Positions 33,018-44,115 of a stretch of DNA of 64,000 bases are shown here, one piece after another. Numbering within the stretch: position 1 is the stretch's first letter; each line of letters starts with the position of its first letter. A program made the translations under genes and the position numbers. Source of the DNA: Ectobius pallidus (taxonomy: Eukaryota > Arthropoda > Insecta > Blattodea > Ectobiidae); NCBI GenBank assembly GCA_964059195.1, contig CAXKWD010000001.1:216946484-217010483 (forward strand). The letters are read 5' to 3'. A model generated the notes under the pieces. That model worked only from the letters and a program-made list of their open reading frames with translations. It was not told where the DNA came from and made no database searches.

Positions 33018-34151
33018 TCAATGCAATGTCTTATGTATTTTGAGGTTGAAATTTCGATTTCCTCTTGAGTCTAACATCTTCTGAATTGTCATATCAGCTT
33101 CCTTCTTCAATGCAATCGGAATTGGTCTACTCTTATAAGTGAATTCATCAACTGGTTCGATGTCAAATTTATGTTCGTAGATGTTACAGAGTCCCACGTT
33201 TTCGGAAAATACTTCTTTATTCTTTATTAATATCGATAACAACCTATCACGTTGACTTTCATTTAAGTTGTGAGCCATATCAACTTTCTCCTTCAAAATA
33301 TTCATTGTCGCAGAGTTCGCGCTAGGGTCGGCTTCTTTTACATTCCTCGTACAGACATAACCTATCTCTACTTGCCCTATGTTGACATCCCCGTCAACAC
33401 TATTTTCATACCTATCAGCGCAGTCATCGCAATTCAATGTCATACATCTACATACTTCTACCTCATTATTTATATCATCGCAGCAAGGGCCTACTTTATG
33501 AATCATCATATCATTTATCTGAATATTTTCTACAATAAACGTCTCATACGGAATATCGTTGTCACCTAACTCACTAGACGCATCTCTTATACTCAGCTCA
33601 TTGTCGAAGGGAATGCTCATCTTGTCTCCTTGTAAATTCAATATTAAGTTGTTATCCTCAAAACTTATGATACTGCTGTATTCCGTAAAAACATCAACTC
33701 CAATAATAATATCTGTAACTAATTTCGGGACTACTAAGAAAAATATTTCAAATTTTGAATTACCAATTTTGACATCCAACATGCATTGAAATTTTACCGA
33801 TTGTTTTGCTCTTTTGATCGCTACTGTGCAAGATAATCCGCAAATAGGAATAGAAATTAACTTCACTTTGTTTTGAATAAGCTTATTGTATAAGGATTCG
33901 CTTATTACACTATTTGAACAACCTGTATCTATTAACGCAGTTGTCTCATAATTTCCTATCACTACTTTTATTCTAGGAGGATCCATAATAACCTCACTTC
34001 TACTTGCATTATTCTTTTCTTCACTAGGCTTATTATCTGAAAAGCTTCTTTGTGTCTGAATGCTATTTATGGGTTCTATACGTTTGCCTGAATTGACTAA
34101 ACTTGCGCCAACACCATCCGAACCCTCGAGATATTGGCTTGTTAGTTTAAC
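33018..34151 (-). CDS. Truncated pol: aspartic protease and RT N-terminus, expressed by -1 frameshift
   Basis: The frame is open from the gag end to a stop at 33,018. It has an ATG at 33,986 but is continuous upstream to the frameshift site at 34,151-34,145. From that Met, residues 8-115 form a retropepsin domain with the catalytic ALIDTGCS (Asp20) and the IIIGVDVF flap-partner motif (about 92-99). Residues ~258-307 match the start of reverse transcriptase (HKFDIEPV, YKSRPIPIALKKEA). The frame then leaves the family after KMLD, ending in 14-16 unrelated residues. No YxDD catalytic core exists. It would process Gag but cannot copy RNA. Confidence 0.88.
   Translation of the reverse strand, partial: VKLTSQYLEGSDGVGASLVNSGKRIEPINSIQTQRSFSDNKPSEEKNNASRSEVIMDPPRIKVVIGNYETTALIDTGCSNSVISESLYNKLIQNKVKLISIPICGLSCTVAIKRAKQSVKFQCMLDVKIGNSKFEIFFLVVPKLVTDIIIGVDVFTEYSSIISFEDNNLILNLQGDKMSIPFDNELSIRDASSELGDNDIPYETFIVENIQINDMMIHKVGPCCDDINNEVEVCRCMTLNCDDCADRYENSVDGDVNIGQVEIGYVCTRNVKEADPSANSATMNILKEKVDMAHNLNESQRDRLLSILIKNKEVFSENVGLCNIYEHKFDIEPVDEFTYKSRPIPIALKKEADMTIQKMLDSRGNRNFNLKIHKTLH
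34111..34151 (-). promoter_or_regulatory. Predicted -1 ribosomal frameshift site (GTTAAAC)
   Basis: On the minus strand, the heptamer G TTA AAC occupies 34,151-34,145 in the gag frame, directly before the TAA stop. It fits X XXY YYZ. The pol frame is the -1 frame and is open through this point. About 6 nt downstream, GCCAA can pair with TTGGC across a 22-nt loop. GTTAAAC is a known natural slippery sequence. The sequence supports it; activity is inferred. Confidence 0.75.
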
Positions 34152-36310
34152 TGTTGTACATTACCATTATCTTCCTGATCATGGATTTCTACAACGTCAT
34201 CAGGTACATCTTCACTACGTGTATTACTGTTGAATGGCCTGGCTCTAGGATTTAGCCTGTTTTGCTGAGTCTCAACACTTTTGACTCGCCACTTACCATT
34301 GTTAATTACTTGTCCTGGCCTAACTTGACTATCGTTACTATTGTTACTACCTCTATTATTATAAGTACGGTTCTGGTACCTCCTACGATAGCCTTGATTC
34401 CTCATCCATGGCATTTTTCGCCAAGAATTTGGATGATTACCATTTCCAACATTTTGCCTATTGAAAGTGACATGGTTTATCTGATTCCTTCCATTATTGT
34501 TTCTGTTATATGGCCTATTCTCTGATCTATTCTGGAAATACCTAGGATTATTTCTGTTTTGATTAGGCATAGGGCCTCTGTAGGTATTCCTAGCATCATA
34601 ACTTCTGTCACAATTATTTGCATTGCCTCCTGCCCCTACCCCAGAATTTGTAAGCCTGTTAGTGGGAGGGTACATTCTATCATTTGAATTCATATAACTC
34701 TGCCTACTTCTGAAAATATTCCTTTGCTCAAAAGCAGCAAGCAATTCTAACATATCAGAAAAAGTTCTGGGTTTTGCTACTATCAGATTTAGTCTCACAT
34801 TCTCTGGAAAGTGATTTACAACAGTCTCCAGTAACTCAAATTCATTTAGTGGAGGATCTACTTGTCGTCCTAATTCGGCCATTTCCAAAAAATAGTCAAT
34901 CATCGTCTGACCTGACTCTGGCTCATACACACCATTAGCTAACTGCATCCTAATGTTGTTTCTCTTGGATAAACTCCAATATCTACTGATAAAATTTCTT
35001 TTGAATTCTTCAAATGTCGTAGTCTCATTTGTAGTCAAATTGAACCAATTCAAAGATCTACCTTGCAATGCCTTTCTTACTATGATCATGTACATGTTAG
35101 GCGGAATGGCTCTCAACCTAAAATAATCGTGAAGTTCAGTTAAGAAATTTTGTGGGTTAGTATTACTATTTTCATCAAACACAGGTAACTTAATTTCGTT
35201 CATCAGATAGCTAGGAAAATTTGTGCCTAACTGACTAACTCCTGTGGACAAAGGTACATTAATATCCTGCACCTGGGAACCATTATGACTATTTACCCTT
35301 TCCTGACATCTAGGAGATCTACATGGTAACTGTGAGTAAGTTTCTTCAACAACATTCCTACTCATATTGTTTCCCAGTTGAGGTATATTCACATCATTAA
35401 TTACAGGTGAAGTTACAGGAACACTTAATCTATTTTCCAATACACAAATTCTACTTGTCAGTAACTCTTCATCTTTATGAACTCTCCTACTCAACACTGT
35501 CAACTCTTCTTGCGCTTCTACAATCTGTATTTCAATGTCTTTCTGTTTGACTTTTAACAGCTGATTCTTCTTCTCTAAGTCATTTCTAGCCTCATCATTT
35601 ATCTTAGCAAAACCTAACAATGTTTCGTCGAAAGCATTCATCTGCATTTTCATAAGTGACACGCTATTGTCTAGTTCTGACACATTAGCTACAATAACTT
35701 TCATTTCCTCACTAGTATTAGATACATCTGTTTGCATTGTTTGCAAGTTAGTGCTAACATTTGAAATAACCTCTTTTACTTCTGATATATCATTATTTAC
35801 AATAGTCTGAATATTCTCTAGAGCTACGGTGACGTCATTATTAACCTGCTCTTTGAAATCACCTAACCTTTCCTGTACTTCCTTTACAACTTCTTGTTTT
35901 AGATCGTCTTTCAATTTTGTCAAGTTTTCATCCAATTGTACTAACTTCAGACTAACGTTTTCATTTACATCTGCTTTTACATTGTTTACATCTGTCTTAA
36001 CATCTTCAATTTTACTACTAAGCTTGTTGAACATTTGCTGCATAAAACTTTTAATTGAGTTCTCTAACTGGTCATCTGAAGATTCACTATCTTCGCGCCT
36101 AGTCACGTTTACATTTGAAACGGAAATATCTGTTTCGACCTGAACTTCCATATCAGTTACAATCTCATCTACTAACTGTAAACTACTATCAGCACTTATG
36201 TTGTCTACAATACCTTCCATCTCGGTACTAGTTAGCAAGTCCTGTCCATTTTCTAACACATCTGAACTTTCCTTCTGTGGCGACATTATTTCGCGGCCTC
36301 TGAGTTTCAT
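34142..36310 (-). CDS. gag: Retrotransposon Gag (722 aa)
   Basis: The structural protein that would package element RNA in cytoplasmic particles. Residues 1-80 are acidic. Residues ~85-295 are a long predicted coiled coil with repeated V..N.S.L heptads. Residues ~375-530 match the retrotransposon Gag core (LPVFDENSNTNPQNFL, LNWFNLTTNETTTFEEF, MIDYFLEMAELGRQ, LIVAKPRTFSDML). Residues ~535-680 are Arg/Asn-rich and could replace the usual nucleic-acid-binding part, because no CCHC zinc knuckle is present. The long N-terminal coiled coil makes it larger than most insect Gags. The start MKLRGREIM has a second Met at position 9. The frame ends at 34,142 directly after a slippery heptamer. Confidence 0.9.
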   Translation of the reverse strand: MKLRGREIMSPQKESSDVLENGQDLLTSTEMEGIVDNISADSSLQLVDEIVTDMEVQVETDISVSNVNVTRREDSESSDDQLENSIKSFMQQMFNKLSSKIEDVKTDVNNVKADVNENVSLKLVQLDENLTKLKDDLKQEVVKEVQERLGDFKEQVNNDVTVALENIQTIVNNDISEVKEVISNVSTNLQTMQTDVSNTSEEMKVIVANVSELDNSVSLMKMQMNAFDETLLGFAKINDEARNDLEKKNQLLKVKQKDIEIQIVEAQEELTVLSRRVHKDEELLTSRICVLENRLSVPVTSPVINDVNIPQLGNNMSRNVVEETYSQLPCRSPRCQERVNSHNGSQVQDINVPLSTGVSQLGTNFPSYLMNEIKLPVFDENSNTNPQNFLTELHDYFRLRAIPPNMYMIIVRKALQGRSLNWFNLTTNETTTFEEFKRNFISRYWSLSKRNNIRMQLANGVYEPESGQTMIDYFLEMAELGRQVDPPLNEFELLETVVNHFPENVRLNLIVAKPRTFSDMLELLAAFEQRNIFRSRQSYMNSNDRMYPPTNRLTNSGVGAGGNANNCDRSYDARNTYRGPMPNQNRNNPRYFQNRSENRPYNRNNNGRNQINHVTFNRQNVGNGNHPNSWRKMPWMRNQGYRRRYQNRTYNNRGSNNSNDSQVRPGQVINNGKWRVKSVETQQNRLNPRARPFNSNTRSEDVPDDVVEIHDQEDNGNVQQLN

Positions 36311-36610
36311 TTATAATCATAGAAATAACACCTTACTTTATTTGTAGGCTTCGCAGGTTTCACAGGCTTCTTACAATTACTTTCATTCTGGAAGCTGATT
36401 GTTGGCGGTTGATGTTGGATGGTCACAGCTGCTGCCTACTGCACGATGTCGAACACCTGGGCTGACCTCGTGATGGCGTAGTGATTGTTGCGCGTAACCG
36501 TACCTAGCTCACGATTCTCACTTAATTCTGTGTATTACAATCTGCTTGCTAATGTCCCGATTAGAATATTTGTTCACAGAGTCTTTACACAGTTAGATTG
36601 TTCTTAAAAA

Positions 36611-36629
36611 GCCACACGTTGGTGCACCA
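36611..36629 (-). promoter_or_regulatory. Primer-binding site of the LTR element
   Basis: On the minus strand TGGTGCACCAACGTG begins three bases inside the 5' LTR. The leading TGG complements the CCA end of a tRNA. The tRNA is not identified. Confidence 0.7.
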
Positions 36630-36632
36630 AAT

Positions 36633-37440
36633 TGATATAATTGCCACACGATTGGGCGACAAATTGAGATGGGTGTTTGGTTGGGAGCTGGATTCGTTGT
36701 GGAAATGTACTTACTTCGATTCTCCGTTGGGCTCCGTCAGTTCTGCACCTATATCTTTTCCACGGCTTTTGTAGCTCAGGGTATCACACGAATCATCTGA
36801 GGGATTGGTTTATAGCTAGTTATGTCCTTATAAATGATAACTTCACTATAAACGTTTTATATCGGCATTTATTCAAATTAACTGTGTTCTGCGTAGCTGT
36901 TTGTGTAAATTCACCACTTCAATTGCATTTATCAAGTACTTACGTGTATTTCAGTCTTCTTATTTCTCACAAAGTAAATTAAAACTCACACGCTATCTTT
37001 TATAACATACATTCATGTTATATAAGTGGCTTTGGTGAGAATCGCCATTAAGCTAGGTAATATTTCCCGCGACTTTCCACAAGAGCAATGTACGGAGGTC
37101 TGCTCTCCTCGGCGAATATGGTGGAAGTGAACTCCTGACCACGCTAAGTTCGCGGCTAACAGATGCTTCTCTCTCATTGGCTGTATTTTTCATTACGTAA
37201 AACAGTTCTATTGGTTAAAACAATTCGCGGGCCAAAACTATGAATTTAGTACGTTGTATTTTCGAAATATACGTTTCTTTTACAGTTAAGATTTCAAATT
37301 TGGAATTAGGAAATAATAATAATAATCTAAACGAGAATTTTGGTACCGAAATAATAATAATAATAATTTGAATGATTCGAATAAATATGAATTAACTATT
37401 GTTTATGATAAATCGAAAAGGGTGGAACAATTCAGCTTCA
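36633..37440 (-). repeat. 5' LTR (right in window)
   Basis: 808 bp, same ends and length as 31,063-31,870, one visible mismatch. The 322-bp leader between this LTR and gag (36,311-36,632) holds the primer-binding site. Confidence 0.95.
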
Positions 37441-37976
37441 ATTATTATAACAAAAAATAAATTAGTTATTTTATCTGCAGATTTCCTTCGGCACAATTTA
37501 CACCGGTCTTTCAATTTCTGGAACTTCTATTCTCCAGGGATTCGATTCTTCATTGCATCTGTAATCGAATTGGATAGCAAATGGTATTTTTTCACTGATC
37601 TTTTCATAGTATTAAGATAGATAAAAATATTTAACATATTACATTTTTTATAAAAAATCTAACTTTCACACTTCATATTAGACATTTTAAAAGTTAATAA
37701 TATACCGTGGGCTTACAAGGAAAAGATATTAAGTCCAAAAATGCAAAAAATGAGTTATTGGTAATAACTACAACAGATTGTGCTCTATGTAGGCCTACTG
37801 GGAAACGAACTAAGTCCTACGCCTTATAGTTACTGAGCAATGAAACTTTCAAAAAGTCCTAAGTTCATTACACACAGTTTATTTTCACGAAGAAAGAATT
37901 AAGTCCACTTCATACCTTTTGCCTATATATATAAAAATCTTTTATAACATATCTCTATGAATTAATTCTTTAACAG

Positions 37977-38095
37977 ATCATATTGAATATCAAACACTGA
38001 TTCCTGGCCATGCTGTGGAAGGTACTGCAAGTGAAGGGTCTGAAGATGATGGTTAGGATGTGAGTGGACAGTGTTAAAGAAGCTTCTGAAAAGTA
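37977..38095 (+). pseudogene. Relic terminal exon, unit B
   Basis: Counterpart of 13,802-13,920, with the same acceptor-like TTCTTTAACAG and early stop. Confidence 0.45.
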
Positions 38096-38658
38096 AAAAC
38101 TGAAATATATACTTTAAAACCATTTAATTAACAATTTGTAGATGCAAAGTTTGTTTTCCAACTATAGGCCTACATACCTAGGTAGAACATTTTTTTGTAA
38201 TTCTTAGCAGTAATAATAGATTTTTTTGCATTTTTGGACTCAATAACTATTCCTTGTAATCGTACTATTTCATTAAGTCAAAATTAAGGAAACATAATTT
38301 TGATGTGTAAAATGTGTTAAAAAGTAATCATTAGATATGTTATTTGATTACAAAATATACATGTGAATAAATACATCACCTAATTTTTCATAAACATTCA
38401 TACTTTAAAATTGACTTTTCTCCAAACCAATCTTGAACTGAACACCTTTTCGTTGTAAGCCCACGATATACACTTACATGAAAATGTAATGGTTTATTAC
38501 TGCCTGTTTTGATTTGTCGAAATAACTTATACAGTAATTTAAATGAAATTTATTTTTTTCTTCCAATTTTATTACACATTTAACACAAAGTGCTGCATCA
38601 CATAGCAAAATAGTATGAATTGAAGTGTTAAAGTATTAAATAGGATTAGGTACTGAAG

Positions 38659-40409
38659 TTACCACAGTTTTTCAACAAGAAATACCAAAACTGAAACCGA
38701 CAAACCAATCAACAACAAATAAAACGGCCCCACCAAATGAGACAGCGCAAATGAAAAAATTTCACCTTCAATATCTGCCAGATGAACGAGCTTATTACCT
38801 GATGCCCTCCAACTTCGCATATACCGTTCAACAAGTCCATTAGTGACCAGAATCCTGTTCATTTTCTGCACATGGTCATACAGAATACACGAGAGTTGCC
38901 TGATGTAAACTCCATAATGCAGAAAGTCCACATTATCAGTCAACGGAACAACCAAATCTTTCCCAATAGGTTGACGACCCATCATTACGTTAGCAAGATT
39001 CCTGTTAGACAATACGGTCAAGTTTCTAAATCTGTAAATATCTTGGAATGTTTTGAAGTAAGTTGCCTTACACGGCTTAACATTGGTGTGCAACCAATAC
39101 ACCAAAAAAGTGGCGCACTTATCTAGACCTGACTCTTCAAGTTCTTCGAGAGTTTTTATGGGTGGGAGCTCCCCAGGGTACACTAAGAATCCATACAAGG
39201 CACTTTGATACGCTATATTGATGTGCAGACAGTAGAAAAGCCAAAACACGAAGAAAGAGACACCCACAACACCCCTGAAGTGGTCCTTCATATCAATTCC
39301 CAAATGTGAGGAAAATACATTCATCACAGCCAGTGTAAACTTGTGCTCCTTGAATCTGTGATCCATGAGATAAGTTATGAAAGATCCCAGAATGAATATG
39401 ACGGCTACGAGGATCCAGATGTGCGGTTGAAATGTTTTGAACATGCTCTTCCATCTTGGTACAGTGGTACCTGGTGGAACGTACCATGTAATTTCCTCTC
39501 TTGTGTAGGGATAGGTCATTGTACATTCTTCCAGGGTAAGACCTTTTCTGTACGATATAGGATTTTCCATGTGATATACCGATTCATCGTCCCATCGGAT
39601 GATCTTTGCAATTCCACGAAGACTTCTGGCGAGAGGATGCAAAGATGGTATTTCCTCCAATTCATGCTTAATCGATTTTAACGTTAATTTACAATTCCTA
39701 ATATCAGAAAATTTTTTGGGTGGAAAAAGATTGCTTCTTTCCTCAAATCTTTTGTCTCTATTACTCCAAATGCTCATAAGCTTAATTTCAGATACGTATG
39801 ATTGACATAGACGGGGTTGCTCTTTCGGTAGCCAACCAAATACAGCAATAAGGCCAAAATTTCGATCCGGAATATGAGCTAGAACTATTGCATATGTTGT
39901 ACCATATACGTTTGCAAGTTGCAACAGATTTACAACAAGTCTATGTACAGGATTCTCCGTTACAAAAATCAAAGGTGCACGCCGATTCCTCATATCGACC
40001 TGTATCCTCTGCACCATTAACGAAGCTAAGGCATAGGATTTTTTTCCCTCATCCCCGTTAAGATAATGATATAGGAACCCGGTTTCATTACATTTTCTCT
40101 GTAGTGACTCATCTCTTTCTGAATACCTGCTATAGCTATCGGTATATGCTTGCTTTCCTGTAGAGTTTGAAGTATTTGATCTCCGTAGCTGGACTTTCGC
40201 GAATATTCCTTGGCGGGTAGCAAAATATTGTGATAAGTACCCGGTGTTTGAATAACAACTGGTAAATCGTGGTTGAAATATGTTGTGATGATGTTGCTGA
40301 TGCAAGCTCCTATATCCTTCTCTAGAGTTTCTGCGGACTCCGGCAGTAACAGTCGAGCACTGTTAGATTTCAGCAACAGCAGCAACAGCAGTAGCATATT
40401 GAAGGCCAT
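38659..40409 (-). pseudogene. Divergent ionotropic receptor IR5, single frameshift
   Basis: ATG at 40,409 and stop at 38,659-38,661, colinear with IR4 and very similar to it. The A-run at 40,039-40,045 (minus strand) has 7 A where IR4 has 8. That shifts the frame after TGMREK and gives a stop at 40,026. The downstream frame is then open to the end with all channel features. A one-base homopolymer change could be a real young null allele or a sequencing error. If the base is restored by reads, this is an intact 583-codon receptor. A patch at 38,741-38,810 changes the C-terminus to LVHLADIEGEIFSF, unlike IR4 and IR6. Confidence 0.85.
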
Positions 40410-40475
40410 TTTGGTGATATCCCTGTAGAGCGAATAAAAACAAATATAGTTATTTTAAAAGCTATGGTGTCTTTG

Positions 40476-40687
40476 TGCCAGAATGGTACTTTATGAGATT
40501 GTGTGGGGACGGGAAATGTCTTTCCGTGTGTAAGTACGCGCGATAACTCAAATACGCTTCATCGGATTTTTATCAAACTTCGTATACGCACATATAACTT
40601 TCATGGGAAGAAACCTATTGATATTGGACCAAATCAGTAGGCCGGTACCGAAGTAATGCTAAATTTAGTACCTATCTTATGGTAATG
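40476..40687 (+). repeat. IR-upstream repeat module at IR5
   Basis: Nearly identical to the IR4 copy at 16,284-16,495, in the same position about 65 bp upstream of the start codon. Confidence 0.7.
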
Positions 40688-41169
40688 TACGAGAAAGAAT
40701 TTATCAAATGCAAATCAGTTCTCATGGCAAAAATGTTGTTTTACAGTGTTCATATACGGCTTTGGAATTTGCAATTCAGTTAGATATGACAAATAACACT
40801 ACCCACATATTCCTTCACATAAGCTTATCAAACTAGTAAGATGTTTGTTTATTTTGTCGAAATGATACATGAATACTGTTTTACAGAGTGTTTCAAAAAT
40901 ACTTTTACAAACTTCGGGCATGGGTTCCTTACACCAAAAGAAGGAATAAAGTTCATATGAACATAGGTCCCATAATCCTTTGTTTTCTCGTTAGGAACTG
41001 TTCAACACATTTGTACACTCATAACACGTCAATACACAAAACTCATAACAAATGCTCGAAATGTCCTCCTCTTGCTTCTAGACATGCATGCACTCATCGA
41101 ATCATGGATTGTCGCACCCTTTCATATACTCCGGGATGGTGTCGAATAGTTTTGCAATCTTCCATGACA

Positions 41170-41400
41170 GGTCGATGAAAAGGATTTCAACCCAGGACCT
41201 TCGGCTATCCGTGCCACTAACTGAGCTAAGCCAGAGTTCTCTTCACAGCGCCAGATGGAACCCCTCTCCTATGACAGATTCCCCTTAATTTTTTGAATTT
41301 TTTAGGAACCCCAGTGTCAGAGATATTTTTCTCCTATCATATTATCATGTAATGTCCAACAGAGACAATAATCTGTGGTTCACGAATGCATGTATCCATC
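41170..41400. mobile_element. tRNA-derived SINE copies, unit B
   Basis: A minus-oriented head (ACTGAGCTAAGCC) is followed by a plus-oriented tail (ATGTAATGTCCAACAGAGAC). Lacks the extra copy present in unit A at 17,262. Confidence 0.65.
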
Positions 41401-41494
41401 TTGACTGTTAACTGTACAATAACAGTGGAAGTCCGGTCACAAAAATCACTAATTAATATGCCTCACAGTATTGCGTCTATCAGTGAGGTAGATC

Positions 41495-41551
<57 letters not shown>

Positions 41552-41559
41552 CCTATAAT

Positions 41560-41830
41560 TAATTCCGCTGCGCTATAAGCCAGAAGTTCGCGGGTTTGAT
41601 CCCCGATGAGGTCTTTGGAGTTTTTCAATTGGCCTAATCCTTCTGGTGGCACTATTGGCCCTGGGGTCGACTCAGCCTCTAACAGAAATGAGTACTAGGA
41701 GTAATCCTGGAGGTAAAGGTGGCCGGTGCGTAAGGCTGACAACCTAACCACCTTCATTGTCCAAAATCTGGGAGCCTCAACTTCCTGGAACCCTCTGGGA
41801 CTCCATGGCATGTATAGGGAACACTTTTAC
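41560..41830 (+). mobile_element. tRNA-derived SINE (second family), unit B
   Basis: Counterpart of 17,620-17,895, preceded by a longer (TA)n run at 41,499-41,548. Confidence 0.7.
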
Positions 41831-43303
41831 TATAATTAATGAGTCTAAAACATACGATATGTTCTCGTTTCTCAATAAAGGCGTATATATAAAGATTTTC
41901 TTGCCTTCTAGAAAGGAATGACTTACAACATTCTTATTCTTGGATCATTTATACCCTTCTAGGAAAGAGGATTTACTTCTTTGCTTCGGTTATAAGCAAT
42001 TTCGCAGAACCGCAGATTCTGAAGATTTTACAATGTTTAATGTTCGTTATAAAACCAATGAAGCAGATAATGGCAAAGCAGATCTATAGCAACATAACTG
42101 CTCTCTGGTGGATACACAACATCCATGCGTCGGGTTAGTGACGCAGTTTGTTTCCAAGGCCCCTTATAAACAGGGTTCGCATTATCCACACCACGTCATG
42201 CTACGTTACTCCTCACATCGTTTATATTCCTGAACAGAGATTTCGCAAGATTCCGGCTTTGAAAACTTCACAAAAAGTCACCTTCCAATTTATTTCTAGT
42301 TAATACTTGAAATAAATATGAACGAATACAGAATGAAATGCCAAAAATTACTTGTGATTGCAATCGCATTAAGGGGGTAGGCCTACTTACAGCTTTCGAT
42401 GAAATCCATTGGTGAGAAATATGTGAATTTCATTTTCTTTTTCTCCGCATTCAATTGCTCTAGAGTCTTGCAAACTGACATACTCTTTATTGACTATTTC
42501 TACAATTGGATACTATTTTCAAAATTAATCAAACTGTTACAGTTACGGGTAATTATCGATTCAAAATGGCAGCCACTTTTCATGCACTGAACAGCCGTTT
42601 CCTGATAACATCCACAAATATAGATATTTCTTTGAAATATCTTCAGGATAAGTATTTTTTTAAATCAATTTTTTTTAATTTTCTTTTTCGTTAAATTATA
42701 TATATATTTAAAAAATACTTATACTGAAGATATTTCAAAGATCCTAGATTATGTTGTTTCACATGATACTAACAAACACACAGAAAAATAATCACACAGA
42801 AATATCTATATTTGTGGAAGTTATCAGGGAAACGGCTTTTCGGTGCACGAAATGGTGGAAGCCATTTTTAAACGATAACTACCCGTAATTTTAACAGTTT
42901 GATTAATTTTGAAAATAGTATGCAATTGCAGATTTAGGCCCAGTTGCATAAAACATTAATCGAAGTTTAAGCACTGAAACTAATCTACAGTCAAGCTAAA
43001 CTTAGAATTTTGGTTGTATAAAAGCTAAGCCAAGATTAATTCACCTTGATCGAAGATCAGATTTAACCGGCAAACTTTCTAAGGTTAATCTATATGAACT
43101 TAGATTAGCTAAGATACGAAATTGCTTTTATATATTTTTAAAGTAAATAAAACTGAAATGGTAAGTCGTTTTGTATTTAATTACTTGTATACAGAATTTG
43201 TATGGAAATTTCGCATTTCAACTATTCGCTAAACGCATTGTTTCGAGCTTATGAGCTACACATAGGATGCATTTTTAGGTTATGTTATTTTTAGATAACT
43301 AGG

Positions 43304-44115
43304 ATGGTTCATCCGAAAATGAAGGTTTTTAGTTTCCTCGGGACCCTCGTGTATTTCAACACAGAACTCAGTGAACACCACTTTAAAATGAGATTTCGAT
43401 TATGTAAACATATAGTCGAGGAACTACAGTGCTTTTACTGTACGACTTGGCCGGCAATCGCACGGGCCGCTCCACCGTCACAGATAAACCGCATGCGGGG
43501 CCAGGAGCGTGTCATATCACGGTACTCCCGGCGAATCGTATATATTTCCGTAATTGTAATCACAATAAAATATGAAAATATGAAATATAAAATTAAAATA
43601 TAAATTTACCTTATCACAGGAGATGTTGGAAATGCCGTCCATACGAATCGTACATAAACATTCTTTGTTCTAATGTATAATTATGTCGTGGCATTTTTAA
43701 AACACTTAAAAACACTTCAAGCAAAATTAAAAACTACTTTAACCATAAAAAAACACAAACACTGCTGTAATAATTATTCACGTGTGAACGCAATCAGATC
43801 ACATGCTAGACTTCAGCGACGAGACAACGAGGCATCACTTGGGCGCTTGATGCATGAGTCACAGATAGTCGGCCCACGCGATTGCCGGCCAAGTCGTACA
43901 GTAAAAGCACTGTAGAACAAAGACTGCGTCCACAGCTAGAAACTCAAACTAAAAGAAATCATGCATCGAATTCAATGTTTATAATTCTGCTCACCCTGCG
44001 ATTATTTGCAATGGTAGCTTCCGGATGGTAATTGGGAATATTTTCCATATGAATAAAGGAACTGCAAGTAGAACCATACAAGAAGTAGCAAGAGAGATTG
44101 CAAATTTTAACCCCA
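43304..44115 (+). pseudogene. Degenerate HARBI1-like transposase N-terminal remnant
   Basis: 43,304-43,423 encodes LSEHHFKMRFRLCKHIVEEL, like the RFRM...IV region at the start of Harbinger nucleases. After the inner insertion (43,424-43,915), translation with stops gives LLTLRLFAMVASGW and, in another frame, TASRTIQEVAREI, matching the next conserved stretch. The catalytic DDE part is absent. The 99-codon frame starting at 43,304 runs into the insertion and is not a gene. Confidence 0.55.
43424..43915. mobile_element. Inner element with ~38-bp inverted ends
   Basis: CTACAGTGCTTTTACTGTAC at 43,424 is matched in reverse complement at 43,915, extending through ACTTGGCCGGCAATCGC. It splits the HARBI1 remnant. 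No clear target duplication. The CAGTG start suggests a hAT-like origin but this is weak. Confidence 0.6.

Larger units (their letters stand above)
31063..37440 (-). mobile_element. Young LTR retrotransposon (Ty3/gypsy-like), RT and integrase deleted
   Basis: A 6,378-bp element with 808-bp LTRs and a 4-bp ATTA duplication (31,059-31,062 and 37,441-37,444). Unit A shows the empty site. The two LTRs differ at one base that I can see (31,209 A, 36,779 G), so insertion is recent. Coding is on the minus strand: gag, then a -1 frame with aspartic protease and the very start of reverse transcriptase. The rest of RT, RNase H and integrase is absent, replaced by about 1.1 kb of non-coding DNA. It must have been mobilised in trans. 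Ty3/gypsy assignment rests on the Gag core, protease and RT start. Confidence 0.93.
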
